DNA of 64,000 bases from Bryopsis sp. KO-2023 (GCA_030272585.1 BSYQ01000002.1:7254001-7318000), one strand, 5' to 3'. Positions 22,483 to 32,900 are shown, numbered from the stretch's first letter. The notes: generated from the sequence alone by a model not told the origin. A program made the numbers and translations.

Positions 22483-24072
22483 AATCTTCCACCTATTTAT
22501 CTCAAATATACTTAAACTCTAAAAAATAGTTTTTGAAATGTAGGTCAGTTGCTTGAGCCTGTGGGTATGAACAGTCGCTGAGATGCATATTTATTTTCAC
22601 AAAAAAAAGTACTCATTCTTTTAGAATTGAACTAGAAAAAAAGAAAAAAAGAGAAAAAAACATTTGAGAGAAGCAGAGGTTTCAATTTTCACTCTTCTAC
22701 ATTTATCTTGGAAGAAAACTCCAAAGAGAAAAAAATATCCTCAGAAAGTATCTTTCATCATTCTGAGTGTTTATTATTGTTGTTTTGCTTGGGGGAAATG
22801 ATTTATTTCCAATATATTTTTATTTTCTTTCTTACCTTCACACCTGAATTTATTACCTGCAAAAAAAAAAGCCTGGTTCTGTTGTGAAAGAAGAAAAAAC
22901 AAAATATTCAGGGGTTTCTTATCTTAAATTTTCTGGGGTTTTCTGATTTTTATTTATTTATTTGTTTTCAAAAAGGTCTGGACTCTCTTGCCAGTTGAGA
23001 GCCTTGGGGTTCCCTTTTCAAAATTATTCAACCCCGTCCCCCTTGAAAAAACACTCTCCAAATTTCCACGAAGACATCCACAGGCCGCTTTTTCGCCAGA
23101 AAAAAAAGAAAAATAATGGAACAAGTCGTACCGTGGTAAATATTTTGTCCCAGTCCTCCCTGAGAAACGAGAAAGAAAAAAAAAAACATGCCAACAGAAA
23201 CGCGGCGTACCCTTGTGGTTTTTTTCCTGCAACGAGTCATCGCTGTCGCAGAAAATCTGCCGTCCGACCCTTGTCTCGACGATTTCGCTCCTTCCAGATT
23301 ATAGTCCCGCAGTTTCGCCAGGGCGAAAAAAGGCGACGGGGTTAAAATAAATCCAGAGTTCTCTTTCCACGACCCAGAAAGACGAAAAAAAAACTCAAAA
23401 CCGTCGAAACTGGAAACTCTCTTTTCGATAGGTTGACGGGAAAAGTGAAAATCATTTTCTTGATTGGAAAAAAAGAAATATCTTCATTGGTGTGAGAAAG
23501 ATCTCGAAAAAAGTGACGTCATCACAGGAAGTTTTTATCGCATCACAGAAACACCTGGGCAGAAGTCGGTCTAGTGGCTGCACCGAGAAGAACTTGTTTG
23601 ATATCGCAGAAACGCACGCTTCGCTTTTCCTCGGGAGCGTTTTTGATTCCGCTTTTTTCGCTGGAAGCGAAAACCCCAGGCAGGAGCCAAAGACGGTTTG
23701 ACAAGGTGTGAGAGGGCTGAGTAAGACTGCGCAGTCCGCATGCGGGTTTGGTCTCTGGACTGCGGCGTTTTTTTTCGGGTCTTTGGGACTTTCTTTTCTT
23801 TTTTTTAATTGCGCCTACTCTCAGGCGCCTTCCTTGTGACCTTTTGCCACTCTGGGCTGGGGTGGGGAACCTTTTTTTTTCGTTTGCTGGTGCTTGGTTA
23901 CCCCACAGCTCTTTTTTGGCTTGAAAAGACTTGCGCGCTCGGCAAGGCAGCCAGCAAAAACCTTGTTTGTGAGAGCGTCGATTTTTGGAGCGCAGAGTGG
24001 CTCCTTCCGCAAGATATTGTCGATTGATTGATCAATCGTGTGTTTTTTTCGATTTGAAGGGGTGGCGCAACC

Positions 24073-25125
24073 ATGAGTGACTGTGTTCCGGTCGAATGGG
24101 ACTTGCCCAGAGATATTCTGGTCGATATTTTTGGAAGAATTCCTGTTGTATCGCTTGCTAGATGCTCTTGTGTGGCCACATCTTGGCGAGAAGTTACGAA
24201 AAACGAATCGCCCTTAAAAAGAAAAATGGGCTTGGAGCGTGCATGGTTGCATGAACCGATAAAGCCCATTGTTCATAAGGGCCAAAATAATTTCCCCATA
24301 TCTTGTTGTGCCATGATGAAAAATTTCATTGCCTTGGGTGGTCGGGTCGGGTTAAAGGTGTTTGATTTCGATTGCAAAAAATTTATTTTTGAATGTGAGG
24401 AGATTGACATCGTGTTTAGTCTCTCTTTTGTGGATGGGATGCTTGTGACTGGGGATTTTAAAGGTGAATTGTGTGGATGGGATACATTCATATGGAAAAA
24501 GCTCTTTTTGGTGTCAATTTTTGATTCCGGCGTATTATCGATTGCGGACATTGGTGACAATGTGGCCGTTGGGGGTGCAAATGGGAGTCTTCAAATTTGG
24601 AGGAAAGGGGTGTGGGAGTGGCATAGTTCCCTTCAAGGTCATGATGGTAATATTTATTGCCTCTTGCCCTAACCAGACAATCTCTTGATCAGTGGGTCGG
24701 AGGATGAGACCATTCGAATATGGAGCTTGGTTGATTATGTTTGCCTTAGAGTGATTGATGGACAGAAACAGGGAGTATTATCCATCGATGTTTCTGATGG
24801 ACTCATTTTTTGTGGAGCGTGGGATGGTAACATTCGCTCATGGAAGTTCGAAAGCGGTGAATACGTGCAAACCTTTCAAGGTCACACAGGCTTTGTGACC
24901 TCTGTAATTGTTAGAGAGGGTCGGATGTTCACAGGAGCTTATGATAAAACGATAAATATATGGGATACAACGAAGGGCAAGTGTGTGCGGAGTTTCAAGT
25001 GCTCGAAAAGTCGGCACCCAGATATCTGGAAGAAAATGAATGTCTTATGGGTTGATGATGAACGGTTGGTGGCGGTTGATGGTAGTGGGGAGATCCTAGA
25101 GTGGGACTTTTCTAAGGGTTTGTGA
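24073..25125 (+). pseudogene. F-box/WD40 copy 3 (one nonsense codon)
   Basis: The frame is open and aligned with the paralogs for 350 codons, except for TAA at codon 200 (24670-24672). There the paralogs have CAA (LLPQ). Upstream lie the start MSDCVPVEWDLPRDIL, the F-box and the first blades. Downstream, in the same frame, are GSEDETIRIWSL, TGAYDKTINIWD and the C-terminal EWDFSKGL before TGA. A single C-to-T change explains the break, so decay looks recent. A truncated 199-residue product or readthrough is possible. The start ATG follows the same GGGGTGGCGCAACC context as copy 5. Confidence 0.85.
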
Positions 25126-25769
25126 GCATTTTTTGGTTTGATACATTTTTACTATCTCATACGTTCATTGTTTTGGAGGTGTAAATCCAAAGAGGAGGGC
25201 TCTTTGGGATTTGTTCAACAACCAAATATCTCGTGTCCGCTTGTTTCTTTTACATTTTAAGTAATCGTGAATTAGGACAAGATATGCCTACTGAGTTTGT
25301 TTATTCTTAAATTTTCGATAGAAGTCGTAAATATGGGCAGCTCTAAACTAGGCACGGTTCTCCATGAATGCAAAGATGAACCCAAGCAAAAAAACCCAAA
25401 TCAGGTACCCAAATCAGCTACCCAAATCCTGGGCATCCCAGCAGCAGGAGAGCTCTTGCACGGTGGTGCAAACTGGGAGTAGGCCGCTTGTCGTTGGCAC
25501 TGGGTCGCTTCGTTGACATTTGTCTCGGCAAAGCCTCCCTCGACGCCGACTCCACTCAGTGGAGTCCACTGCGATAAGGCGTTCAGTTCGTCTCAACATT
25601 TAAACACTCTTGTTGCTGGCCAAACGAGCGTGCGACGGACAAACAACGCACTCGTTTTCGATTCAATGACTCGACGTTTCGACAAAACGTCGGTCCCAGC
25701 CACATCAGAAGCGAGTTTTTAGCGTTTCGGGTTCTGGTAACAGCACTTCAGCACTGGCTTTTTTTTCAA

Positions 25770-25920
25770 CACATTCTCAAGCACCTTGAGGCGGCGCAGC
25801 TTTGTCACACTGAGTCTGCAGCGAATGGTCCCCCGAACCCCCCAACGCACGCGTGAGAAAACAAGCCGACATCAGGCCGTTATGCATTTTGTCTCGACGC
25901 CATTCAGCCTGTTGTGTCAC
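25770..25920 (-). repeat. Dispersed repeat B, partial copy
   Basis: The reverse complement matches the 5' part of the 33.54-kb copy (block with CGTCGAGACA, GATGTCGGCT and GCGTTGGGGGGTTC) and the 14.6-14.9 kb copy. It abuts the outer edge of the right inverted-repeat arm, as copy 1 abuts the left arm. Confidence 0.6.
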
Positions 25921-26149
25921 ACAACATGTCCCAACCAAAACAGTCACAGGACATGCCAGAGTCGCATGCTTGAAACAAGTACGCAACTCGCTCGGAAGTT
26001 CTCCCAGAGTTTTTACACAGGAGGGTACTGGAACTGTTCAAGAAAGAATGAATGACGAACTGGGCTGTTCATTCATTGTCTTGTTTTATTGAGACACTGG
26101 GGATCATTACTGTTCCCCAAAGTAAATTAACAAATGCATTTGTTAATCA

Positions 26150-27007
26150 TATGATCATATCGTTGCTTCAGAGGTGTCTGTCGCAACATCTACAAAGTTT
26201 TGTGCAAGAAACCATGAAAATACCCCCATGTTGAGAATGTGCGAAAACCATGTGAAAATAGAAAAATCGTTCCCAGCAGAAACCTATATGTTCCCAACTG
26301 GTGTATATCCCACCCTCCCCATCCCCGTGCGCACGTTTTGTTTTTTCCTGTGTCCCCTCGGAAATGGGGAAAAAAAAAGAGAAAAATATATGCAGGAAAG
26401 AGCGAAAACGAACGCCGCTCTCTTTATACGTTCATGGGTGTGGGTTTACCATCACAGGAAAAAATGAAAAGCTAAAATCCAAATGAAAACAAGAAAAGGG
26501 AACTGAAAAAAGAGCTGATTTTGTGAACCACACGGGTCAACCCTTCTTCTTTCTTTCTGTGTCCCGAAATGACCCATTTCAACGAATGCGTCGACGCGCG
26601 CGACAAAAACCAAAGCAGAGTTCGTGAGCAAGTCAAATTTAACAGCCCAAGCTTCCCCAAAACAAACCGCCTGTCTTTTTTGGGGGATGATCTCTTTCTG
26701 CCTAAGCGGTGAACATCAGCAGACTGGCCGCCATCACCGCCGTACCAACGAAGCAAGACTTCGTGACATACTTGTCTACCGGGTCAAAACGGAGGGCCGT
26801 GGGGGTGAGCTCGCTCACGGCAATATACACCATCATTCCCGCCACGACAGCGAACAGAACCGCGTACGCGACCTCCCCCATATTGGCGAGAACAACCCAG
26901 CCGAACAAACCCCCGATCGGCTCGGGAACTCCCGACAAAAATGCCCACATGACGCCCTTCAATCGGCTGCCAGTAGAGTAATAGAGCGGCATCGCAACCA
27001 CCAACCC
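26150..27007 (-). repeat. Inverted copy of the ZIP 3' region
   Basis: The reverse complement of this stretch matches about 8910-9790, covering the last ZIP exon and roughly 570 bp of 3' flank. The match stops at the acceptor CAG of the exon, next to repeat C. Confidence 0.85.
26702..27007 (-). pseudogene. Orphan last exon of the ZIP transporter
   Basis: The exon is the full 306 bases, from GGGTTGGTGG after an intact acceptor CAG to the same TAG stop. It differs from the functional exon by a few substitutions (for example SGVPEP for SGVSEP, SELTPT for SELIPT). The reading frame is intact but none of the other six exons is nearby, so it is a gene fragment. It could act as an alternative 3' exon only if some upstream transcript splices to it, for which there is no evidence. 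Confidence 0.8.
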
Positions 27008-27009
27008 CT

Positions 27010-27835
27010 GATTCGACGACCACCAACATGCATGAAAATCCCCCAACCACAGGCACATCCCCCAACCAAACAAAATCCGCCGACATGGATGAAAATCCAA
27101 AAGAAAGACAGAATGGAGAATCCCCCCCTCCCCAATTGAGAACCATTGGATTCGTTCCACGAAAAATACTGAGATTTTCCCGGAATCACCAGCTCAGGCG
27201 CGCCGCGTCGAAACCATGGCGCCCGTTGGTGCGTTTGGTTGCATACCCAAACCGTGAGAACTCGTCCGAGCTTCTTCAGAACACGAAAGCGTTTTCCTGT
27301 CCCCCACACAACAGCTCCCAACACTCTCACCCACCTGACTCCTTGGTGGCTTTGGTCGACACCACGCGTGAGCATCGCGAGGACAGCGATTCGGATTGAC
27401 AGCTGGTTTGGATGTGAAGACGTCTTCGGAGACGTCGGAGAGCCGCTCGATGCGCGAGCACCGCTCGAGTTTCTGGCGGTTGGGTGAATCATCCTTGGGG
27501 GGGGGGGTACTTCAGTGCGACATCGCTGCTTGTCATCGTTAGCCCGCTGGTCAAGGGGATTTGCTAGAGGATCCCTGGACATCAGGTCCTGGGTTCGAAC
27601 CTTCGCTCTCGAACTGACAGGGATGATCAGATGCGCCAGGGAGGTCGTAGCCGCCGGTGCTGAAACCGCCGGCGGGGTTTTGTTTTTGATTCTACTTTTT
27701 ACCTTTTTGGGGGGGATTCTCATGCATGTTCGGGAAAAACTGCTGTTGTTTTCAATGTGTGTGCGTGTTTTGTTGAATCCTAGATGTTCATGGCTCTGTC
27801 AGAAGTTGCACTAACCCACTTGGTTTCCCAATGGC
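27010..27835 (+). repeat. Repeat C, copy 1
   Basis: About 825 bp closely matching 49445-50255 in the same orientation. Near its left edge is AACATGCATGAAAATCCCCC (27025) and near 27711-27730 the inverted counterpart ending CATGCATGTT. Similarity continues about 100 bp past the right copy, so the inverted pair may be internal. Around 27545-27625 a tRNA-like stretch has a B box (GGTTCGAACC). No convincing coding sequence is present, although some frames stay open through GC-rich parts. Confidence 0.75.
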
Positions 27836-28085
27836 TCAATAACCATCTCAGATCTGAGGTTTAAGATGAGAAAAATCTTACATTTAATGTAAGGATTGAA
27901 CCATTCTTATAGTGCTGTTTGCAATTTGAAAACAAAAACAAAAAAGAGAATCATCAGGATGCCAAAAAAACAACCAAAAACGTCCTTCATTGAACTCAAA
28001 AAATTATGGAAGGAAAAACTCAAACATTGACCAAGTGGGAGAAGAAAATCAGCCTCCTTGAAAAAGAACCAAAGAGCCGTTTTAT

Positions 28086-28670
28086 TCAGACGATATATAT
28101 TTGTTTTTTGTGCTTGTCCGTCTCGATCATTGCGTCCACCTCCACTTCGCACAGTGAGAGGTATCCGCTGGGGCTTGTGATGGTCACAAATCTTCCCCGC
28201 AACGCACAAGGGAAGGACTCGGTTGTCTTTGGGGCAACCACCCCTCCGATCAAACAAGCGGGATTCGACACGGAAAACGGATTGTCACCAACAGATATCA
28301 CCAGATTGGAATACAGGTTTGGATAGGAGTGTCGGTTGCTTATCGCAACCCTGGAAACGTCCTATTCATCCAGCAAATCGACCGACCACCAAGGGTTGAC
28401 GGTTTCGAGGGTATGTTGGCAGTATTTCCCCTCCCAACGTGGGTTTCCATCTCCATCAACAGCCTTTCCAGGGAGTGCTCCCTCTGGGACGGTCTTGTTT
28501 GTAGACACCGGACTGCGTAGTAGGCTTTCCTCGTGAAACCAGCTTTTCGGTTCGGTCTTTTTTGTCTGCTGTGCTGGTGGCAGGGATTCCACACCGAATC
28601 CTGTGCCTGGCGCGAGAACAGGAATGGACGTTTTTGCTGTAATTCGGTCACACAGAACCTTGATCTCCAA
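28086..28670 (-). pseudogene. Fucolectin-like (F5/8 type C) lectin domain with one in-frame stop
   Basis: On the minus strand one frame reads through a complete fucolectin-type domain: GKAVDGDGNPRW, YCQHTL, NPWWSVDLL, VSRVAISNRHS, VISVGDNPFS, CALRGRFVTI and SGYLSLCEVEVDA. These are the ordered signatures of eel fucolectin/tachylectin-4-like domains, which bind fucose on glycans. After LLDE the frame meets one TAG (near 28362) and then continues in the same phase. No ATG opens the frame, so upstream exons are expected or lost. The single stop suggests a young pseudogene or an allele. The domain name is from pattern recognition only. Confidence 0.65.
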
Positions 28671-28737
28671 CGAGCGCCATGTCTGGGCAGACCATTTATC
28701 ACAAGCATCTTCAAGCCTTTTCTGATATCACTTTAGT

Positions 28738-28827
28738 GGCATCCATTCAATTCGTCGAATTTCATTTCGTCGACGGACGTTTCGTCGAATGACATTTCGT
28801 TGAATGACGTTTCAACGAAATGGATCC
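28738..28827 (+). mobile_element. 90-bp MITE built from 15-bp subrepeats
   Basis: The insert begins GGCATCCATT and ends AATGGATCC, which are inverted ends, and is flanked by CTTTAGT on both sides (28731-28737 and 28828-28834). Inside are units such as TTTCGTCGAATGACA. The same units form the ends of the 1.9-kb element at 37784-39692, so this looks like a minimal derivative of that family. Confidence 0.7.
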
Positions 28828-28948
28828 CTTTAGTTTCTATCGATTCCAGTCACTTTTTCTTTTGAGGTTTCAGATGAGAGAATCCCCTGACACTACCAAA
28901 CTGAAGCAATGTCTACATCGAAAACAATATGTGTTTCCCCACTCTGAG

Positions 28949-29002
28949 CAGAGATAGGAGCAGAGTGACTTCTCAGGTAACATGTAATCTTTGTTGTTGT
29001 TG
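28949..29002 (+). mobile_element. 54-bp non-LTR tail with (TTG)n end
   Basis: This very short insert is flanked by a perfect 14-bp duplication, TTCCCCACTCTGAG, at 28935-28948 and 29003-29016. It ends in TTG repeats preceded by CTCAGGTAACATGTAATC, matching the 3' end of the insert at 13057. It is a severely 5'-truncated retrotransposition product. Confidence 0.85.
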
Positions 29003-29658
29003 TTCCCCACTCTGAGTTTAAATTCCTTTCCAACAGGACAACTATAGTCGGCTAATTGCTCCCATGTCGAACCAAGGGGCTATTCTGCTGGAGCCATGAA
29101 AGCCCCCTCTCGAAACAATCTCCAGAGAATTTATCACGTGGGCATGACGCCAATGATTTCACACTTGCTTCTCAATAAACTGCATCAAGGTTGGTGTGTG
29201 AAGACTAGGAGCCCATAACTCTACGGATTTGGCGAAATAAAAAATGTAATTATGATTTGATTTAAATAAAAAAAATAGGTGAGCATCAATGGGTGGACCC
29301 GACGTCGCAACCCCTTGAGAGTGACTGTTTTTCCGCACAAATCTGAGGAATCTACAGCTGATGGAACGAACCGATTTTTTTCTCAAGATTGTGGTCACCA
29401 CCACTTTATCAATGGTTGATTTGCTGAGAGGGGGCCAGAAAACAGTTTTTGTGCAAGACATGATCATCTTGCCGAACCCCGAAAGGGCGATTCCACGTGA
29501 GACCGTAGGATGTAGGATGTAAATTGAATTGGCATTGGTTTTCATTATTATGGTCATTTTCAAGCTTGCACACTTCCATCTATCCAGGAGAAGGGCAGTA
29601 TATTTTGGAATTAATATAAAACTCACTCCTGTATGATCTTCCCTCATTGTTCAGACTT

Positions 29659-30108
29659 TCAAAGTACAATCACAGGACACCCATCAGATTGTCCGAATCC
29701 ACATTTCCAGTTGCTCATATATATATGTAAGACTAATTTCATGTGGCTATCTATTCCCTTCGAGCCCACCCCAACATTGTCAGGAAACATTTTGAAGGGC
29801 AAACCAAAGCACACAGTTTGAACAACTTCAGCTTTGTACCAATTCTTGGGCCTGCCCACAACAAAGCAAATATGTTTGTCCGAACGTATGCTTTTCATGC
29901 AAGAACCGTAGAATACAACCCGTGATTTGTTGGACTCCCGAAAATTGCATCGAAGCTCGTTGCAAAACTGCACACAGAACGGGATGCTTGTCCATGTAAG
30001 ATATCTGTAACCATAAAAGATTCCAAACGTTTGTGTGCGCCACTCTTCCTGGAGAGGAAGGGCATCACAGAGCGCATGCGCAGCAAATGAAACGAAAACA
30101 AAACGCAT
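29659..30108 (-). CDS. Candidate secreted cysteine-rich protein
   Basis: From the ATG at 30108 a 149-codon frame begins MRFVFVSFAAHALCDALP, a plausible signal peptide with a hydrophobic core. The mature part contains spaced cysteines (SIPFCVQFCNELRCNF, YGSCMK, HICFVV, VQTVCFG, WKCGFG), loosely reminiscent of PAN/Apple-like or other extracellular disulfide domains. I do not recognise the family. A further minus-strand frame at 29409-29585 (HNNENQCQFNLHP, then HKNCFLAP) also looks coding and could be a downstream exon. There are no obvious relatives elsewhere in the window. Confidence 0.4.
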   Translation of the reverse strand: MRFVFVSFAAHALCDALPLQEEWRTQTFGIFYGYRYLTWTSIPFCVQFCNELRCNFRESNKSRVVFYGSCMKSIRSDKHICFVVGRPKNWYKAEVVQTVCFGLPFKMFPDNVGVGSKGIDSHMKLVLHIYMSNWKCGFGQSDGCPVIVL

Positions 30109-30299
30109 GCACACATCGGTTGACTCCTTGCTGGAGAACCCAACCGTAAACGTTGCATCTTCACCACGACGCCAACGAGTTCATTCCTGTGGAATGACCC
30201 CTCTGATGTCGGTTTCGAGATCGAGATTACAAGGGAAACATCAGGTCGTGCCAACCGGGGTGCCACCCAGTCTTGGATCAGAGCGAGTGTCTTGTTGAA

Positions 30300-31290
30300 G
30301 TCAAAGAGTTTGGAAGAAAGACTGCAGACGCTGGGGCTGCTTCTGCAAGGATGGTGCTCTTTGTTGTGTGAAATTTCATTTTTATTAAAAAAAAAGAGTA
30401 TGGAGAGGGGGACTCGAACCCCCGCCGATTGGCAACTCTAGTCGCGACGATCCATCCACTCTACGGACCCGGTCAGAATCTGTTCTCCACGATTTTTGCC
30501 GAAACCAATTCCATATGTAACTTGCACGCCAGGGGATTCTTCTGTTTTCCTCGATTCCCTTTTTGACGTTCGCTTCCGTCTTCACCGGAGTCGAAGCGGG
30601 CGTGGACGACCAAAGCGCGAAAAGTCCCGCCAAGCCCGTCGACGGCGGCGGTGGCGGTGGCGGTGGCGGTGGCGGTGGCGGTGGCGGAGTCGCGCTCGGT
30701 TAGGCTCTTCTTGTATGTCTTGGTGCGGTACGTCAGGATTCTGTTTCTTCTCGGCATGCCTCTCGCGGTGTTTGTTGCGGCAGGTTCGCAGTTTGGGTCG
30801 ACGACGGGAAAAAAACAACGGCTCGAAAAAAACGAAAGAAGGCTCGAAAGGTCTGTTCGCAGGTGTGGCGGCAGGTCAGTCGCACCTGGAAGGCACCGTA
30901 TTCACACGAAACTATAGCTTCCAAATAACGACGCTCGCATATCGAGCGAACGTTTTAACCACTCTATTGTAAAAGAATCCTGCCGCGGCCCCAACTCGCT
31001 CTCACCAGAACAGATGGCGAGCGTGAAGAAGGTGCAGGGATGGATGGTCAGTTGTGCACGGAGCGTCTTATTCACCTCTACAAAGTGCAAAGAGAATCTC
31101 CCGTCCCGCATCCATTCATTCGTGCAATTGACCAAGGGATTCAGGCATCCCCCATTTTCAAGCGTTACAATGGTGGTTCACAATGCACATTTCAATTGGG
31201 CGACTCTGGAATGTGGGTCCTTCGATTCGCTTTGGCATGCGAATCAATTTTGACAGAACCAATGGGGTTGTTTGAGAGGCTTTCTTGACA
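30300..31290 (+). repeat. Repeat A, copy 1
   Basis: Nearly 1 kb matched at 36995-37783 plus 39693-39850, and partly at 40440-40675. It contains a tRNA T-arm-like motif on the minus strand (GGGGGTTCGAGTCCCC, 30404-30424), a palindrome GTCGCGAC, a GGCGGT microsatellite and a conserved distal part with TTTCAATTGGGCGACTCTGG. Some frames are open on both strands but carry only Arg- or Ala/Thr-rich microsatellite peptide, so no gene is called. Confidence 0.75.
30643..30688 (+). repeat. GGCGGT microsatellite
   Basis: About seven units of GGCGGT in repeat A copy 1. The copy at 37343-37370 has about four, so unit number varies between the duplicates. Confidence 0.9.
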
Positions 31291-31657
31291 GCTGATTTGA
31301 TGGTGGACGATGATTTTTAGAGCGTGGTGTATAGTTCCTCTTACCTCTTTTTGAGATTTCGACAGATGTTGTATTGTGAATGGGTTGCGATAATATTTTT
31401 GTATTTTTAATACATTTTCCTAAAAAGAGTAGTCGTAAATTTATGACTTGTGTTGAATATTCAAGATTGAATTAGCCCTGCTTGTGTCTTCTCAAATCAT
31501 CGAGCCTTGAAATATACAAAATTAAATGATTGCACACGCTATATTTTGTCGGTGGATAAGAAGCTAAGAGAAGTTCAAAACAGCGCTTCTCTTTAGAGTT
31601 GTACTTCACAATCAATGAACACGTTATAGAACAAAATTGTCACCACCAAGATAACGC

Positions 31658-32900
31658 TCATAATCCCAGAGAAAAATCCCACTCCCAAATCTCCCCACTA
31701 CCACGAACGGCCACCAACCTCTCATCGTCGACCCATAACACATTTGTCCTTGGCCGGATATCTTCGTCCGGTTGTGAACAATCAAAACTCCTCACACACT
31801 CCCCCTTTGATGTATCCCATATTTTTATCGTTCTATCTGTTAGGCCCTGTTTAGCTAGGCTTTCACTGGGAGGTTGTGTGCACACTTGAGTTTGAGAAAC
31901 GAGTGAACAGGGGTGAAACTCGACACTCAGAGATAATTAATTTTTACAAGTTCTCCCTGAACTTATCACCCTAGAACCCGAATACCCGTACCACGACTGT
32001 ACTACAATTCGAAACGTTCGTATCACTATCGTATGATCCCGTGAACATCCGACCTTGTTCAACAAAAACGGAGGTCACAGAATGTGTGTGACCTCGAAAG
32101 TTTTGTCCATGATCACCGCTCTCAAGCTCCCATGAGCGAATATTACCATCACTCGATCCACCAAAAATCAATCCATCAGAAACACACATAGAGTATGCTC
32201 CTTTTTTCTGTCCACCAATCACTCTAAGGTAGGCATTATCAACTAAGTTCCATATTCGAATAGTCTCGTCATCTGACCCACTGATCAAAAAATTGCTTGA
32301 ATGGGGCAAGAGACAAGTAACTCTTTTTTTGTGACCTCGAAGGGATTCGAACGGCTCCCACACCCCTTTTCTCCAAATTTGAAGATCCCCATCTTCACCC
32401 CCAACGGCCACATTATCATCAAAGTCCGCAATTGAAAAGATAGCGGAATCGAAAACTGGGATAGAAAAAAGCTTTTTCCATGTGGGTATATCCCATCCAC
32501 ACAAATTACCTTGGAGATCCCCGGTCACAAGTATCCCATCCATAAAAGAGAGACTGAACACGGGGTCAATCTCCTCGCAATCAAAAACAAATTCTTTTCG
32601 CTGGAAGTCGAACACTGTGAACCTTTTATAACCACCCAAGGCAATGAGATCTTCCATCTTGGCACAACAAAATATGAAAAACTCATTTTTTCCCTTGTGA
32701 ATAACAGGCTCTACTGGTTCATGCAACCACGCACGTTCCAAACCGATTTTCCTTCTTAAGGACGAATCCCTTTTTATAGCTTCTTGCCAAGATATGGCTA
32801 CACAAGAGCATCTAGCGAGCGAGGTAACAGGAATCCTTCCAAGAATATTGATCAGGATCTCCCTGGGCAAGTACCATTCGATCCGAATAACGTCGTTCAT
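31658..32900 (-). pseudogene. F-box/WD40 copy 4, split by a solo LTR
   Basis: The minus-strand gene starts MNDVIRIEWYLPREIL and runs open through the F-box and most WD blades (GSDDETIRIWNL) to MFTGSYD. The 188-bp insert at 31838-32025 then intervenes. Downstream the frame resumes exactly with RTIKIWDTSKGECV and ends EWDFSLGL at 31658. Ignoring the insert and one copy of its 5-bp duplication, the frame is uninterrupted. The insertion is therefore probably the only lesion and is recent. As it stands the product would be a 309-residue protein lacking the last blades. Confidence 0.85.
31838..32025. mobile_element. Solo LTR (188 bp) with 5-bp target duplication
   Basis: The insert starts TGTTAGGCCC and ends CGTATCA, the TG...CA ends typical of LTRs. 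It is flanked by CTATC on both sides (31833-31837 and 32026-32030). It has no coding capacity and no internal domain, as expected after recombination between two LTRs. It is unrelated in sequence to the LTRs at 53755 and 59581. Confidence 0.75.

Larger units (their letters stand above)
21750..25770 (-). repeat. Right arm of giant imperfect inverted repeat
   Basis: The reverse complement of this arm matches 14926-20400, including the F-box/WD40 gene, its flanks and the T-arm-like hairpin. The arm is about 1.4 kb shorter than the left arm, mainly because the partner of 18110-19790 is absent between about 22380 and 22450. Confidence 0.85.

Noticed and set aside
24670-24672. Variant genetic code (TAA = Gln)
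   Set aside because: Other genes here end in TAA, TAG and TGA at sensible places, and copy 2 has a TGA for Trp as well; simple pseudogene decay explains all.
27545-27625. tRNA-Ser-like sequence in repeat C (also 49945-50035)
   Set aside because: B box and a possible anticodon hairpin are present, but no acceptor stem pairs, so it is not called a tRNA.
26959-27723. 254-codon minus-strand frame across repeat C
   Set aside because: It is chimeric between the ZIP exon copy and repeat C, and the second repeat C copy breaks the frame.
27025-27730. Repeat C as a simple TIR transposon
   Set aside because: The CATGCATG inverted pair looks terminal, but similarity between copies continues about 100 bp beyond the right one and no target duplication is visible.
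30473-30757. Frames with Ala-Thr or Arg-Trp runs in repeat A
   Set aside because: They are translations of the GGCGGT microsatellite, with unit number changing between copies.
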